Below, in pieces: positions 35,196 through 43,554 of a stretch of DNA of 46,621 nt. The stretch is from positions 1-46,621 of the forward strand of contig CALJVL010000002.1 in assembly GCA_937773775.1 (NCBI GenBank). The letters are read 5' to 3'. The notes beneath the pieces were generated by a model, which saw only the letters and a list, made by a program, of their open reading frames with translations, made no database searches and was not told where the DNA came from. Every line of letters begins with the position of its first letter. Position 1 is the stretch's first letter. The DNA comes from an uncultured Flavobacterium sp. (GTDB taxonomy: Bacteria; Bacteroidota; Bacteroidia; Flavobacteriales; Flavobacteriaceae). The translations under genes were made by a program, and so were the position numbers.

Positions 35196-38100
35196 CATTT
35201 GATCAAATTCAAGAAAAATTAGATAAAATTGAAAAAGATTCAACACTTCAGAATCTAATTGCTCAAGCAAATGCTAGATATATTCTTTACAATACATCAG
35301 AAAGCATTGATAACTTTCCGAAATATACAATTAAAGACGATAAGCTAAATCTATTAGCATTTCACTATCTAAATCTAGGATGTAGATTTATTGAAAACGA
35401 ACATTTAAAAGACGGCATTTTTCCTTTGGAAAAAGGGGCTTCAATATTAGAAAATGTTCACGGGTCACCAGAAGTAAACACCAAATTAGGTAATTACTAT
35501 GGACTTATTTCCTCTTTATCTTATTACGTCTGTTTTCAATATTCAAAAGCATTTATTCTTATAAAGAAGATTGAAAATGATACCGTTATTTCAAAAATAG
35601 TTTCTTTATTTCTAAGTCGTAATTATCATCAACTTCTAGAAATAATAAATAATATGATGGTAGATGAAATTTATTTAGATGAAAATTTATCTAAAATTGA
35701 TGATGAATTAGAATCTAGTAAAAACATCTATGAAATAATTATTGCAAGATCCTTAAATAATTTTATCAAATACTTCTATACAGGAGACAAACATCTTTTA
35801 GAATTAGCAAAATCTAATCTTCAAAGTTTAAAAGAGATAGCTGAAATCAAAAATGAACCTGATATTTGGTGGGTTATCAGATTGTTAATAATAATAACAG
35901 ATGGTATTTCAGAAGCTTCTTTATGGAGTTCACTTGAGAAACATTTTGATACTAATGTTGGACTTCCACGTAATTATATTCAATCATTAACATATAAAAA
36001 GAACGGAGGGATTTATGAATTATTTATAACTCAGCGGAATTCATTGCCTAAAGTACTAAATATAGAAAATACAGGGTGTGTAGTAAGTATTCCCACAAGT
36101 AGTGGGAAAACAAGAATTGCAGAAATTGCAATATTAGACTGTATAACAAAAAATAAAGGAAGTAAAGTATTATATATTGCTCCATTCAGATCGTTGGCTT
36201 ATGAAATTGAAAACTCATTGGACGAAATATTTCATAGCATAGGAATTTCAGTTTCACATCTTTATGGTGGAAGCTTGTTTAGTAAACTTGATGAGAAAGT
36301 AATAGATGAATCAGATGTAATAATTGCAACACCTGAAAAGGCAAAAGCTATGCTTAGAGGTAATAACGAAATTCTAAATCAAATAAAACTTGTTGTAATT
36401 GATGAAGGTCACTTACTCGGAGCTAATAAACGTCTAATTGTAAATGAAATTTTTTACGAGGAATTAAGATATTTCATAAGGCAAAATGATGGGCGTTTTC
36501 TCCTATTATCAGCTGTCCTACCTAATGCTGAAGATTTAGCCGAATGGCTCACCAACTCAAGCGAAAACGTATTTAGGGAAAATTGGCGACCATCAGATGA
36601 AAGACTAGGTGTACTTCAATGGAATGGTGATTCTGTTGACTTAAATTGGAGAAGTACTGATACAGAGAGGAATTCTTTCAACCCTAAATTTATTTCTTGT
36701 CAAGAATTGCCTCTCATCGGTAAACAAAAAAAAGTTAGGTTTTTTCCAGAAAATAAAAATCAAGCAATTGCACAAACAGCTTTTAAATTGAACGTTTTTG
36801 GTCCAGTATTAATTTTCGTGGGAAAAAAAGATTCTGTATTTACATTAGCTAAAGAATATGATCAATGCCTTAGTACTGAAATCCATTTTACGTATAAAAA
36901 TCAAAATAATTGGAAGGCCTTTGAATTAGCGTGCATTGAATCGTATGGAGAAGATTCTGAATGGCTTTATTATGCAAGAAAAGGGATTTTATGTCATAAT
37001 GCTGATCTACTATCGGATGTAAGACTGCCTTTAGAAAGACTAATGAATAAAGAAAAGCCAAGAGTGATAATTGCAACATCAACTCTTGGTCAAGGTGTGA
37101 ATTTGGGTGTTTCTACTGTTATATTCTCAACTTTATATCAAGCAGGTAATCCAATTGCTTCCAGAGATTTCTGGAATATCGCAGGAAGAGCTGGGAGAGC
37201 GTTTGTTGATCATGAAGGAAAAATATTAATCAGCTTAGACAATTCAAATGGAGCAGAAATTGATTTATTCACTATAAAATCAAAGTACCCTGAATTGATA
37301 GATGATATTGACAAATACTTCGTGTATTTATACAGAAACTCATACACATTTAAATACAATTTTAAAAAGCTAATTAAAACTGCACCACTTTCTACAATAA
37401 AAAAAGATAAGCTAATTGATACTTTCAATAAATATGCAGTCTTAAAGGACAAACATAATTGGTCCAAAGAAAACACCAAAGAACAAATCAATTACTTTTT
37501 TGATAAGGCAAAAATTGACAAAGCTCAAAGTGGTTGTTTAAAACTAATTAAAGTTTTCAAGTCCTTAGCTGATTCTAATGGTTTATCATTTGAGAAATTA
37601 TTAGAATTAATAGCTGATAATAATATATCTGAAATACATGAGGACTCTGAAGGTATTGATAACATACTTGATTGGATTGATGATGGATTACTCTCATTAC
37701 ACAACTTAAATAGTACAGAGAATAACTTCGACTGGACTGATGACTATTTTAGAAATTCACTAGCTTATATTCAAGCTGAACAATCTGAGGACATTAAAGG
37801 AGAAGAAGTAATACAATTTTTAAAAGCTAGAACAATAGGAATAATAAAAAAAGTAGGAGATGACAGAGCTAAATGGAATTCAATAATCAAATCTGGTATT
37901 CCACTAAATAGCGACTTACAAATTGAAGAGAAATTAGACTTGCTAATAAATATCATTCAAGAACATTTAGCAAATGAAGTAAATATTGATACAAAAATCA
38001 AGCTATTAAAAGATATTGAAAACGAAATTAATGATATCAATGTTTTGTCTGATGAATTTATTAAAAGTGCAAACCAAGATGAAATAAGAGAAAGATGGCT

Positions 38101-38749
38101 AAAGGCAATTCCTTTGTCAAAAATCGCTTCACTAGACCAAGCAACAAGTATTGTTACAAAATATTATTCTTATAGTCTTCCATGGGTTTTAAATGGTATC
38201 TCAAAAAAATTAAAAAACAAAGAGCTTATCGAAGAAGCAGAAACTATAGAGGAATTATCCATTTTAGTAGAACTTGGTTTACCAAATTTAGTAAGCGTTA
38301 AAATTTATCAATCAGGTATTAGGTCAAGATCTTCAGCTAATGAAATAAGTGGGTTATATGAAGTTGAATTATGGGATGAAAGCATCAAATTCTACAAGAA
38401 TGATTTAATTACAAATATTGATGAATATAAAGACTCATTATCTTCAGACGCATACCAATGGCTTGTATTACTAACTAAATTCTCAAAAAGAGAAACTATT
38501 ATTCTACAACCAATATCCAATTTTACATTTGGTGATAAACATAATATAACTAACAGGTTGGGCGCCAAAAAAATTAATGGAAAACAATATTTAATAAGCA
38601 CTGACTTTAAAGTCATTGAAGATATTAGTGATTCAGATATTGATTTCTCTTCGGTAAACGACGTAATTGGGGTCTATTTTGATTACGACGAAAATGATCA
38701 AGTTTGGAAAATGATTAATCTAAACCCTTATCTTAAATTTGAAGAGTGA
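35192..38749 (+). CDS. hamB: Hachiman HamB (large DExH helicase)
   Basis: 1185 residues. A helical N-terminal region of about 290 residues precedes the SF2 helicase. Motif I is VSIPTSSGKTRIAE (about 298-311), motif Ia is LYIAPFRSLAYEIE, and motif II is VVIDEGHLLG (about 402-411). Motif III is LLLSAVLPN, and later motifs are VIIATSTLGQGVNLG and DFWNIAGRAGRAF (about 660-672). This is a Ski2-like layout followed by about 500 residues of helical C terminus. In Hachiman, HamB detects DNA and releases HamA nuclease activity; that role is carried over from the family. The frame is fully intact, in contrast with the broken modules to its left. Confidence 0.78.
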   Translation: MTFDQIQEKLDKIEKDSTLQNLIAQANARYILYNTSESIDNFPKYTIKDDKLNLLAFHYLNLGCRFIENEHLKDGIFPLEKGASILENVHGSPEVNTKLGNYYGLISSLSYYVCFQYSKAFILIKKIENDTVISKIVSLFLSRNYHQLLEIINNMMVDEIYLDENLSKIDDELESSKNIYEIIIARSLNNFIKYFYTGDKHLLELAKSNLQSLKEIAEIKNEPDIWWVIRLLIIITDGISEASLWSSLEKHFDTNVGLPRNYIQSLTYKKNGGIYELFITQRNSLPKVLNIENTGCVVSIPTSSGKTRIAEIAILDCITKNKGSKVLYIAPFRSLAYEIENSLDEIFHSIGISVSHLYGGSLFSKLDEKVIDESDVIIATPEKAKAMLRGNNEILNQIKLVVIDEGHLLGANKRLIVNEIFYEELRYFIRQNDGRFLLLSAVLPNAEDLAEWLTNSSENVFRENWRPSDERLGVLQWNGDSVDLNWRSTDTERNSFNPKFISCQELPLIGKQKKVRFFPENKNQAIAQTAFKLNVFGPVLIFVGKKDSVFTLAKEYDQCLSTEIHFTYKNQNNWKAFELACIESYGEDSEWLYYARKGILCHNADLLSDVRLPLERLMNKEKPRVIIATSTLGQGVNLGVSTVIFSTLYQAGNPIASRDFWNIAGRAGRAFVDHEGKILISLDNSNGAEIDLFTIKSKYPELIDDIDKYFVYLYRNSYTFKYNFKKLIKTAPLSTIKKDKLIDTFNKYAVLKDKHNWSKENTKEQINYFFDKAKIDKAQSGCLKLIKVFKSLADSNGLSFEKLLELIADNNISEIHEDSEGIDNILDWIDDGLLSLHNLNSTENNFDWTDDYFRNSLAYIQAEQSEDIKGEEVIQFLKARTIGIIKKVGDDRAKWNSIIKSGIPLNSDLQIEEKLDLLINIIQEHLANEVNIDTKIKLLKDIENEINDINVLSDEFIKSANQDEIRERWLKAIPLSKIASLDQATSIVTKYYSYSLPWVLNGISKKLKNKELIEEAETIEELSILVELGLPNLVSVKIYQSGIRSRSSANEISGLYEVELWDESIKFYKNDLITNIDEYKDSLSSDAYQWLVLLTKFSKRETIILQPISNFTFGDKHNITNRLGAKKINGKQYLISTDFKVIEDISDSDIDFSSVNDVIGVYFDYDENDQVWKMINLNPYLKFEE

Positions 38750-38783
38750 ATCATATATTAATAAATTTGCAGAAAGAAAGCCA

Positions 38784-38911
38784 GCAGGTAACAGCCATTT
38801 TGAAATAGCTGGAATTTAGTGGAATTGCCGTTTCGCATCAAGTTTTCGTTAAGCCGAAAACTGAGCGGTTACGAACTTCCAGCCATCTCAAAGTTGCGAA
38901 CCGTTATCAGC
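38784..38911 (+). repeat. attC-like imperfect palindrome after hamB
   Basis: It begins GCAGGTAAC (38784-38792), the exact reverse complement of the unit start GTTACCTGC at 34280, and ends GTTATCAGC (38903-38911), the start of the next unit. Between them are mirrored pieces: GCTGGAA (38808) with TTCCAGC (38877), and an 8-bp central hairpin AGTTTTCG/CGAAAACT (38841-38862). The AAC-to-GTT polarity, a length of about 128 bp and a broken palindrome are what integron attC sites look like. Confidence 0.65.
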
Positions 38912-38943
38912 AGGCATACACATAGTAAGAAGATATTTATACA

Positions 38944-39510
38944 ATGACAGAAAAAATACACAAAACCATATTCTGCAAAGACTTTGAAATCACTAAAACT
39001 GATTTTGATTTTGACTTCCAAAAAGGCCTAACGGTAAAGCTTGACAATCAATCTACTGCATTTGATGAAAATGTAATTAATGAAATAGTATTATGGAAAG
39101 TAAATCGTTACGTAAATATTGAAAAGGAGACCTTGAAATTGGTTAACAAAATAAAAACCGACTCAAAAGAACTTGATATTGAAAATACAAAAATAGTATT
39201 AAAAGCATTGCTTCAAACAAAAGGAATTCAACTTCCTATGGCTTCAACAATTTTAAGATTTAAAAATCCGAAAATTTATCAAATTATTGACCAAAGGGTT
39301 TATCGAATTATTTATAAGGATAAAAAACTTAAACTAAATACTTATCCAAGCGAGAAAAATTTAAACGAACAAATTGAGCTATACCTAATATATTTAATAG
39401 ACTTAAATAAAACTTGCGATTTGTTACAAATTCCATTTGACAAGTCTGATCGTATTTTATTTATGGCTGATAGACGCATAAATAAAGACATTTCGCTTGA
39501 TAATTATTAA
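38944..39510 (+). CDS. Helix-hairpin-helix protein, DNA-glycosylase-like
   Basis: 188 residues, starting 41 bases after the cassette junction. The middle (about 85-140) reads LLQTKGIQLPMASTILRFKNPKIYQIIDQRVYRII. That matches the helix-hairpin-helix and following helix of HhH-GPD/OGG-type base-excision proteins, where the pattern is G.....AS.IL.F..P..Y...D.R. The Asp in IIDQR would be the position of the catalytic Asp. The protein is shorter than full glycosylases, and its role (DNA repair or defence) is unknown. It appears to be a one-gene cassette. Confidence 0.55.
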   Translation: MTEKIHKTIFCKDFEITKTDFDFDFQKGLTVKLDNQSTAFDENVINEIVLWKVNRYVNIEKETLKLVNKIKTDSKELDIENTKIVLKALLQTKGIQLPMASTILRFKNPKIYQIIDQRVYRIIYKDKKLKLNTYPSEKNLNEQIELYLIYLIDLNKTCDLLQIPFDKSDRILFMADRRINKDISLDNY

Positions 39511-39749
39511 ATAAAGATTAAAAATCTAGAATGCTTTAACATCCTCCTCCTGCTGTTCCAAGCTTGTCGCTTGTGCCAGCTCTCCGGAGTCTCTTGACTT
39601 CGGAGTTGTTTTTTGAACTAGTAGCGAAATGCAATACTATTGCCGATAACAATTTATTTCAAAATTATTTTGTTTAACAAAATTGTTTTTCTTTATTTTA
39701 GGGTAATAATATAAAATCTGATAATTTATTAATTTTAGGAATATTTAAA
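39511..39749 (+). other. Gap with a possible cassette end
   Basis: GCCGATAAC at 39652-39660 matches the reverse complement of GTTATCAGC (unit start at 38903) at 8 of 9 bases. AACAATTT and AAATTGTT then form a short hairpin (39658 to about 39697). A hairpin CTCCGGAG/CTTCGGAG lies at about 39585-39605. This would close the HhH unit, but the match is weaker than for the other two units. Confidence 0.35.
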
Positions 39750-40151
39750 ATGATGAAAGAAGTAGATAAAATTGCACTTATAATAATAGAAAACGGAAAA
39801 ATACTCAGTACCAAATCCGTAGGGAAAAATAAATATTACATACCTGGCGGAAAAAGAGAAAATAATGAAACTGATAACCAGACATTAATAAGGGAAATAA
39901 AAGAGGAATTGAGTGTAGATATTATTCAAGAAACCATCACGTACGTAGGAACTTTTAAAGCGCAATCAGATGGTGATACGGCTGGCGTCAATGTGAAGAT
40001 GACATGTTATAAATCTGACTATATGGGTGTTATAGAAAAAAACAACGAAATAGAAGAGATTAGATGGCTTAGCTATAATGACCTACATGTAATATCTGAA
40101 GTCGATAAAATTATTTTTGCCTTTTTGAAAGAAAGAAAAGAGTTGTTTTAA
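39750..40151 (+). CDS. Nudix hydrolase
   Basis: 133 residues with a full Nudix box, GGKRENNETDNQTLIREIKEEL (about residues 32-53, written here as the signature G-x5-E-x7-REIKEEL). The strands before (IALIIIENGKIL) and after (GVNVKMTCYKSDY, EIRWLSYNDL) also fit. The usual role is hydrolysis of nucleoside diphosphate derivatives; the substrate is unknown. The sequence differs from the broken Nudix at 28981, so it is not a copy of it. It stands alone between long non-coding stretches and may also be cassette cargo. Confidence 0.8.
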   Translation: MMKEVDKIALIIIENGKILSTKSVGKNKYYIPGGKRENNETDNQTLIREIKEELSVDIIQETITYVGTFKAQSDGDTAGVNVKMTCYKSDYMGVIEKNNEIEEIRWLSYNDLHVISEVDKIIFAFLKERKELF

Positions 40152-40561
40152 TCTCATTACTATAATTTATAAATGACAAAAAAATATAAAAATTCACCTT
40201 AAAAATATATTATTTAAAATGTTTTTTGTTCATTTATTTCATTACAATTGCTACGTATAAAAAATGAGTTACCCTATGAGTTACCCTGTGTGATTTCGAA
40301 AATGGGAAGCCCTAATTTCACTGATATTATTTAAAGGGTTCAAATACCTTAATAACCTCTTGTTTTGATGACGTTAATTGTGTGTTATTGAAAGCTGTCT
40401 AGAAAAGCTTGGCAATCCATATTATCGATCATAATTGTTTTAAATCACATTAAGCACTTTTTTGGAAACTCATACCCAAATGATAAGTAAGCTTCTTAAT
40501 AAGCCTTGAAGAAACCCAAACAAAGACAAACAGCTCCATATCTCCCCTATTTTATTTATTC
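40152..40561. other. Non-coding stretch
   Basis: No gene recognised. The sequence is AT-rich, with short repeated GAGTTACCCT at about 40265 and 40279. Confidence 0.35.
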
Positions 40562-40618
40562 CAAATATCAACAAAAGTGGGTATTGTCATATTATTGAAA
40601 ATCTTGTTTCTTTTACAC
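40562..40618 (+). repeat. Leader repeat, copy 3 (short)
   Basis: CAAATATCAACAAAAGTGGG then TATTG matches 28596-28620 (CAAATATCACTAAAAGTGGG, TATAG) and, less well, 25725-25745. Only the first 55 bases are similar; the promoter part is absent. Confidence 0.55.
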
Positions 40619-40922
40619 CTAGAAATATTAAACGAAACCACATGGAAAAAAAATTACTTTTATTGAATAAGGCCTATTACATTTAATTTAATGGATCAGT
40701 TTTAAGAATAACTAAAAACATATAATAGTATTTTCTAATGTTTAGACAATAGACCTAGTATTCTTCAAGCAAGAGCGATTGAAGACCCTATAATCGCTAA
40801 AATGAAGGGGTTTGTAGAGGTTTTTGAAAAGGGAATAGTGGCTTAGTGATAATCATAGCCGAATTAGCTAGTCCATGCGATTTATATTTCCTTGAACTAG
40901 ATGTTTTATGGAGTATTTAAGC

Positions 40923-41037
40923 GGTAGTAAGTATATTCAAAAATTACTACGTCATACTAATATGAACTCCCATGAAATCTGAACCCATGTTAGTAAGAAA
41001 CGCCTGCAACAAATAAAAAGTGCCTTTAATGATTTTA
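40923..41037 (+). pseudogene. Tyrosine recombinase C-terminal remnant
   Basis: One frame reads SKYIQKLLRHTNMNSHEI, a TGA, then THVSKKRLQQIKSAFND. This is the end of a XerD/IntI-like recombinase, where the family has YIQ.LLGH.....T.IYTHVS....Q.IKSP. The catalytic His/Arg box region, the HT and the codon normally giving the nucleophile Tyr (here TGA before THVS) can be lined up. The Tyr is lost, so the product is dead. Upstream sequence (40680-40920) gives no readable continuation. The remnant ends about 10 bases before junction element copy B. Confidence 0.7.
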
Positions 41038-41047
41038 AGATAATTAT

Positions 41048-41143
41048 TATATATTTGATAATGTACAAAACGAAACAAAATTTCCTATGTACACCCAAAA
41101 AATGGTAGATTGGCGAAGTTTTATTTCGCCTATATACAAGTTA
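41048..41143 (+). repeat. Junction element copy B (attI-like)
   Basis: The partner of 34188-34283, exactly 6860 bp downstream, with TATATTTG at 41050-41057 at the same distance from the GTTA junction (G at 41140). The arm GGCGAAG-TTT-TATTTCGCC is kept; the outer stem and CACCC arm are weaker. It lies between the recombinase remnant and a unit whose start GTTAGCAAA is mirrored at 42022. Confidence 0.7.
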
Positions 41144-41154
41144 GCAAAAATATT

Positions 41155-42009
41155 ATGACAACACGAAAAATATTCATCTTAACTTTCACGTTTTTCATTT
41201 CGCTTTGTAATGGTCAAATGCGCGATAGACTTCATATTGATGACTTAAAAAGACAAAAATTAAATGGTAAAGTGAATGAAATAGAATACAGGGAATATGA
41301 AGTATCCCAAATGAAAGATACAAGCTATATTTATAAATTAAACTTTGAACCATTCATAAATTGCCATTTTGATTTAACATTTAATAAAAATGGATATTTA
41401 ATTAACAAAAAAGAATATTATGCGAATAAAGAATTAATAGTAAAAGCTGAAGAATGGAGTTATGAATATAACAAGAAAGATATAATAATAAACGAACAAA
41501 AAATATCTTTTAAATATACAGACACAACTACTTGGAAATATAGTTCTCCTAACAAAGAAACTGTAATCATAGAACAAAAAGGTAGAATACTAGGAACTCT
41601 TTTTTATAGCTATGTTCAAGAAAGCGAAAAGGAAAAATTATATACTAGACGTACAGAAACACCTTTTAAAATAAGTTCTATATTTTATTATGACAAAAAA
41701 GGTAGGATTTATAAAAGTGAAACTTACACTCATGACACAATATATTCAAAAAAAATCTATGAATATTTAGACTCAAAATCAAACAATATATCAAACGAAA
41801 AATATATTTATAAAGAAACCCCTATCTTTTTTGAATCAAAAAAATACGATAAAGAGAATAACGTAATAGTCATTTACAACCAAGATAAAAAAGTAATTCA
41901 ATCTTTTGAGTATATTTATGACAAAGAAAATAATTGGATTGAGAAAAAAAATTTTAATCGAATGGGAAAACTTGTAAAATTAGCTAAAAGAAAAATCACA
42001 TATTTCTAA
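41155..42009 (+). CDS. Secreted protein with RHS-like YD-type repeats
   Basis: 284 residues from the ATG at 41155, only 12 bases after the cassette junction GTTA; an upstream in-frame TTG at 41110 lies inside the junction element and is rejected. A signal peptide (FILTFTFFISLCNG) precedes QMRDRL. The body has recurring strands of the kind F.YDKKGRI.K.E.Y, KKYDKENNVIVIYN and YIYDKENNWIEKKN, like the loose repeats in Bacteroidota exported proteins related to RHS sequence. No catalytic motif is seen; the role is unknown. It forms a one-gene unit ending at TTTGCTAAC (42022). Confidence 0.65.
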   Translation: MTTRKIFILTFTFFISLCNGQMRDRLHIDDLKRQKLNGKVNEIEYREYEVSQMKDTSYIYKLNFEPFINCHFDLTFNKNGYLINKKEYYANKELIVKAEEWSYEYNKKDIIINEQKISFKYTDTTTWKYSSPNKETVIIEQKGRILGTLFYSYVQESEKEKLYTRRTETPFKISSIFYYDKKGRIYKSETYTHDTIYSKKIYEYLDSKSNNISNEKYIYKETPIFFESKKYDKENNVIVIYNQDKKVIQSFEYIYDKENNWIEKKNFNRMGKLVKLAKRKITYF

Positions 42010-42021
42010 CAAATTAATACG

Positions 42022-42200
42022 TTTGCTAACAGCCATTCCTATATAAAGCAACATTAAGTTTTCAACAACTTTTAAGAGGGTTATATGTCGGTTGTTTTTC
42101 GAGTACAAAATTCCGCTCCAACGGCTTGTTGGAAAAGTTGGAAACCAACTTTTTGTCCGCTGAAATCTTTGGACTGAAAAAGTTATTCTAACTTTTTCAA
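42022..42200 (+). repeat. Cassette end and inverted repeats after the secreted-protein gene
   Basis: TTTGCTAAC (42022-42030) is the exact reverse complement of GTTAGCAAA (41140-41148) and is followed by AGCCATT, as at the hamAB end. Further hairpins follow: AAAAGTTGG-AAA-CCAACTTTTT (about 42136-42157) and GAAAAAGTTA-TTC-TAACTTTTTC (about 42177-42199). No clear closing GTT arm of an attC is found, so the site may be truncated. Confidence 0.55.
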
Positions 42201-42259
42201 TGAACCTAGGAATTAATTTCTCTTTTACTTCATAATATTTCTTTTTATAATCTTAAAGC

Positions 42260-42388
42260 TCACACTCCTATATGTGGTGTGCTTATGGCAGTTCCTCCAA
42301 CTAAAGTGTCGTAATGATTGGTTGTGTTGGGGAAAACGGCTTTAAATATATATGTTTCTGATGCGTCAATTCGTTCTTCTAAGGTCAT
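42260..42388 (-). pseudogene. Acyl-CoA thioesterase fragment, truncated by the island
   Basis: MTLEERIDASETYIFKAVFP, then NTTNHYDTLVGGTA, matches the start of hotdog-fold acyl-CoA thioesterases (YciA/BFIT type, NHYGTLFGG). After GGTA the sequence turns into unrelated residues (ISTPHIGV) and stops; the catalytic helix and the remaining 100 or more residues are missing. It follows fabH by five bases, a natural pairing. The break, near 42280, is therefore the right boundary of the inserted or rearranged accessory DNA. Confidence 0.75.
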
Positions 42389-42393
42389 AATTA

Positions 42394-43401
42394 TTACTTT
42401 TTTGAATGTAGTTTCCCCCATTTTAAATATGTACTTCCATACGTAAATCCAGCTCCAAATGCGGTTATTAATAAATTGTCTCCTTCTTTAAAATCGTCTT
42501 TGAAGTCCCACAAGCAAAGTGGAATTGTGGCTGCAGTAGTATTTCCGTATTTTTGAATATTGACTTTTACTTTTTCCATGGGGAAATCTAAATTCCTGCT
42601 TACCGCTTCAATGATTCTCAAATTCGCTTGATGCGGAATAATCCAATGTACATCTTGATTTTGCAATTTGTTTCGTTTCATAATTTCTCTGCAACTCAAA
42701 CTCATTCCTTCAATGGCATTTTTAAAAACAGTTTTTCCATCTTGCTGGACAAAATGTTTTTTATTTGCAACAGTAATTGATGAAGCAGGAAATTTTGAAC
42801 CTCCAGCTTCAACCGATAAAAAATCAGTTCCTTTTCCGTTGGCTTTAAACACATAATCCACTACCCCAACTTCAACATCAGTAGCTTCAAGTAGTATAAC
42901 TCCCGCTCCATCGCCAAAAAGCACACACGTGTTTCGATCTTCATAATTGACAATAGCACTCATTTGATCGGCTCCAACAACTAATATTCTTTCATAGCGG
43001 TTACTTTCTATAAAACTGGATCCTACTGAAAGTGCGTATAAAAATCCAGAACAAGCGGCATTCAAATCAAATCCCCAAGCGTTTGTTAAGCCGACTTTTT
43101 CGCAAACCAAAGTCGCAGCTGGAGCAAGAATATAATCCGGTGTAGAAGTGGCGAGAATCAAACAATCTATACTTTTTGGATCGACACCCGATTGTTTTAA
43201 AAGGTCTTGTATTGCAAAAGCAGCCATGTCGGAAGTGGCTAAATTATTGTCATGCAAAATTCTACGTTCCTTAATTCCTGTTCGTGAAGTGATCCATTCG
43301 TCGCTAGTGTCTACTTGACTTTCTAGCATTTTATTAGTTAAAATTTTTTCGGGAACGTAGCCACCAAGTGCTGTAATTGTAGCATTTTTTTTCTTAATCA
43401 T
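42394..43401 (-). CDS. fabH: 3-oxoacyl-ACP synthase III (FabH type)
   Basis: 335 residues with the thiolase-fold triad: Cys117 in DLNAACSGFLYAL, His in WIIPHQANLRI and Asn in YGNTTAATIPLCL. The start includes SRTGIKERR, and the end GAGFTYGSTYLKWGK is typical. FabH condenses acyl-CoA with malonyl-ACP to begin fatty-acid synthesis. The next gene on the same strand is a truncated thioesterase. Unusually, a cobalamin riboswitch with its own promoter lies 154 bases upstream and points at it. Confidence 0.88.
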   Translation of the reverse strand: MIKKKNATITALGGYVPEKILTNKMLESQVDTSDEWITSRTGIKERRILHDNNLATSDMAAFAIQDLLKQSGVDPKSIDCLILATSTPDYILAPAATLVCEKVGLTNAWGFDLNAACSGFLYALSVGSSFIESNRYERILVVGADQMSAIVNYEDRNTCVLFGDGAGVILLEATDVEVGVVDYVFKANGKGTDFLSVEAGGSKFPASSITVANKKHFVQQDGKTVFKNAIEGMSLSCREIMKRNKLQNQDVHWIIPHQANLRIIEAVSRNLDFPMEKVKVNIQKYGNTTAATIPLCLWDFKDDFKEGDNLLITAFGAGFTYGSTYLKWGKLHSKK

Positions 43402-43554
43402 TCGGAATTATAGTTGGTATTTTTAATTAAAAAAGCAAAAACTTATTAAAAAACTTAAACGAATGAATAGATAGTTTACCCCAAATTTTTATATAACTAT
43501 TTTAAAGAAATGTAAACTAACAACTTCAAATCGCGAAAGCATTGTCAAATAAAA

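Noticed and set aside
39750..40151. The Nudix gene as a duplicate of the broken Nudix at 28981
   Set aside because: Outside the Nudix box the two proteins differ in length and sequence, so they are separate family members.
34188..41143. The two 96-bp copies as target repeats of one composite transposon
   Set aside because: They are direct repeats with only 84/96 identity, no transposase lies between them, and each is followed by a unit with its own start/end complementarity, which fits separate cassettes better.
41110..41154. Extended start of the secreted-protein gene at TTG 41110
   Set aside because: It would place the first 15 codons inside the repeated junction element. The ATG at 41155 gives a proper signal peptide.
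22359..42260. CRISPR array
   Set aside because: No regularly spaced short repeats with unique spacers were found; repeats here are two or three long copies.
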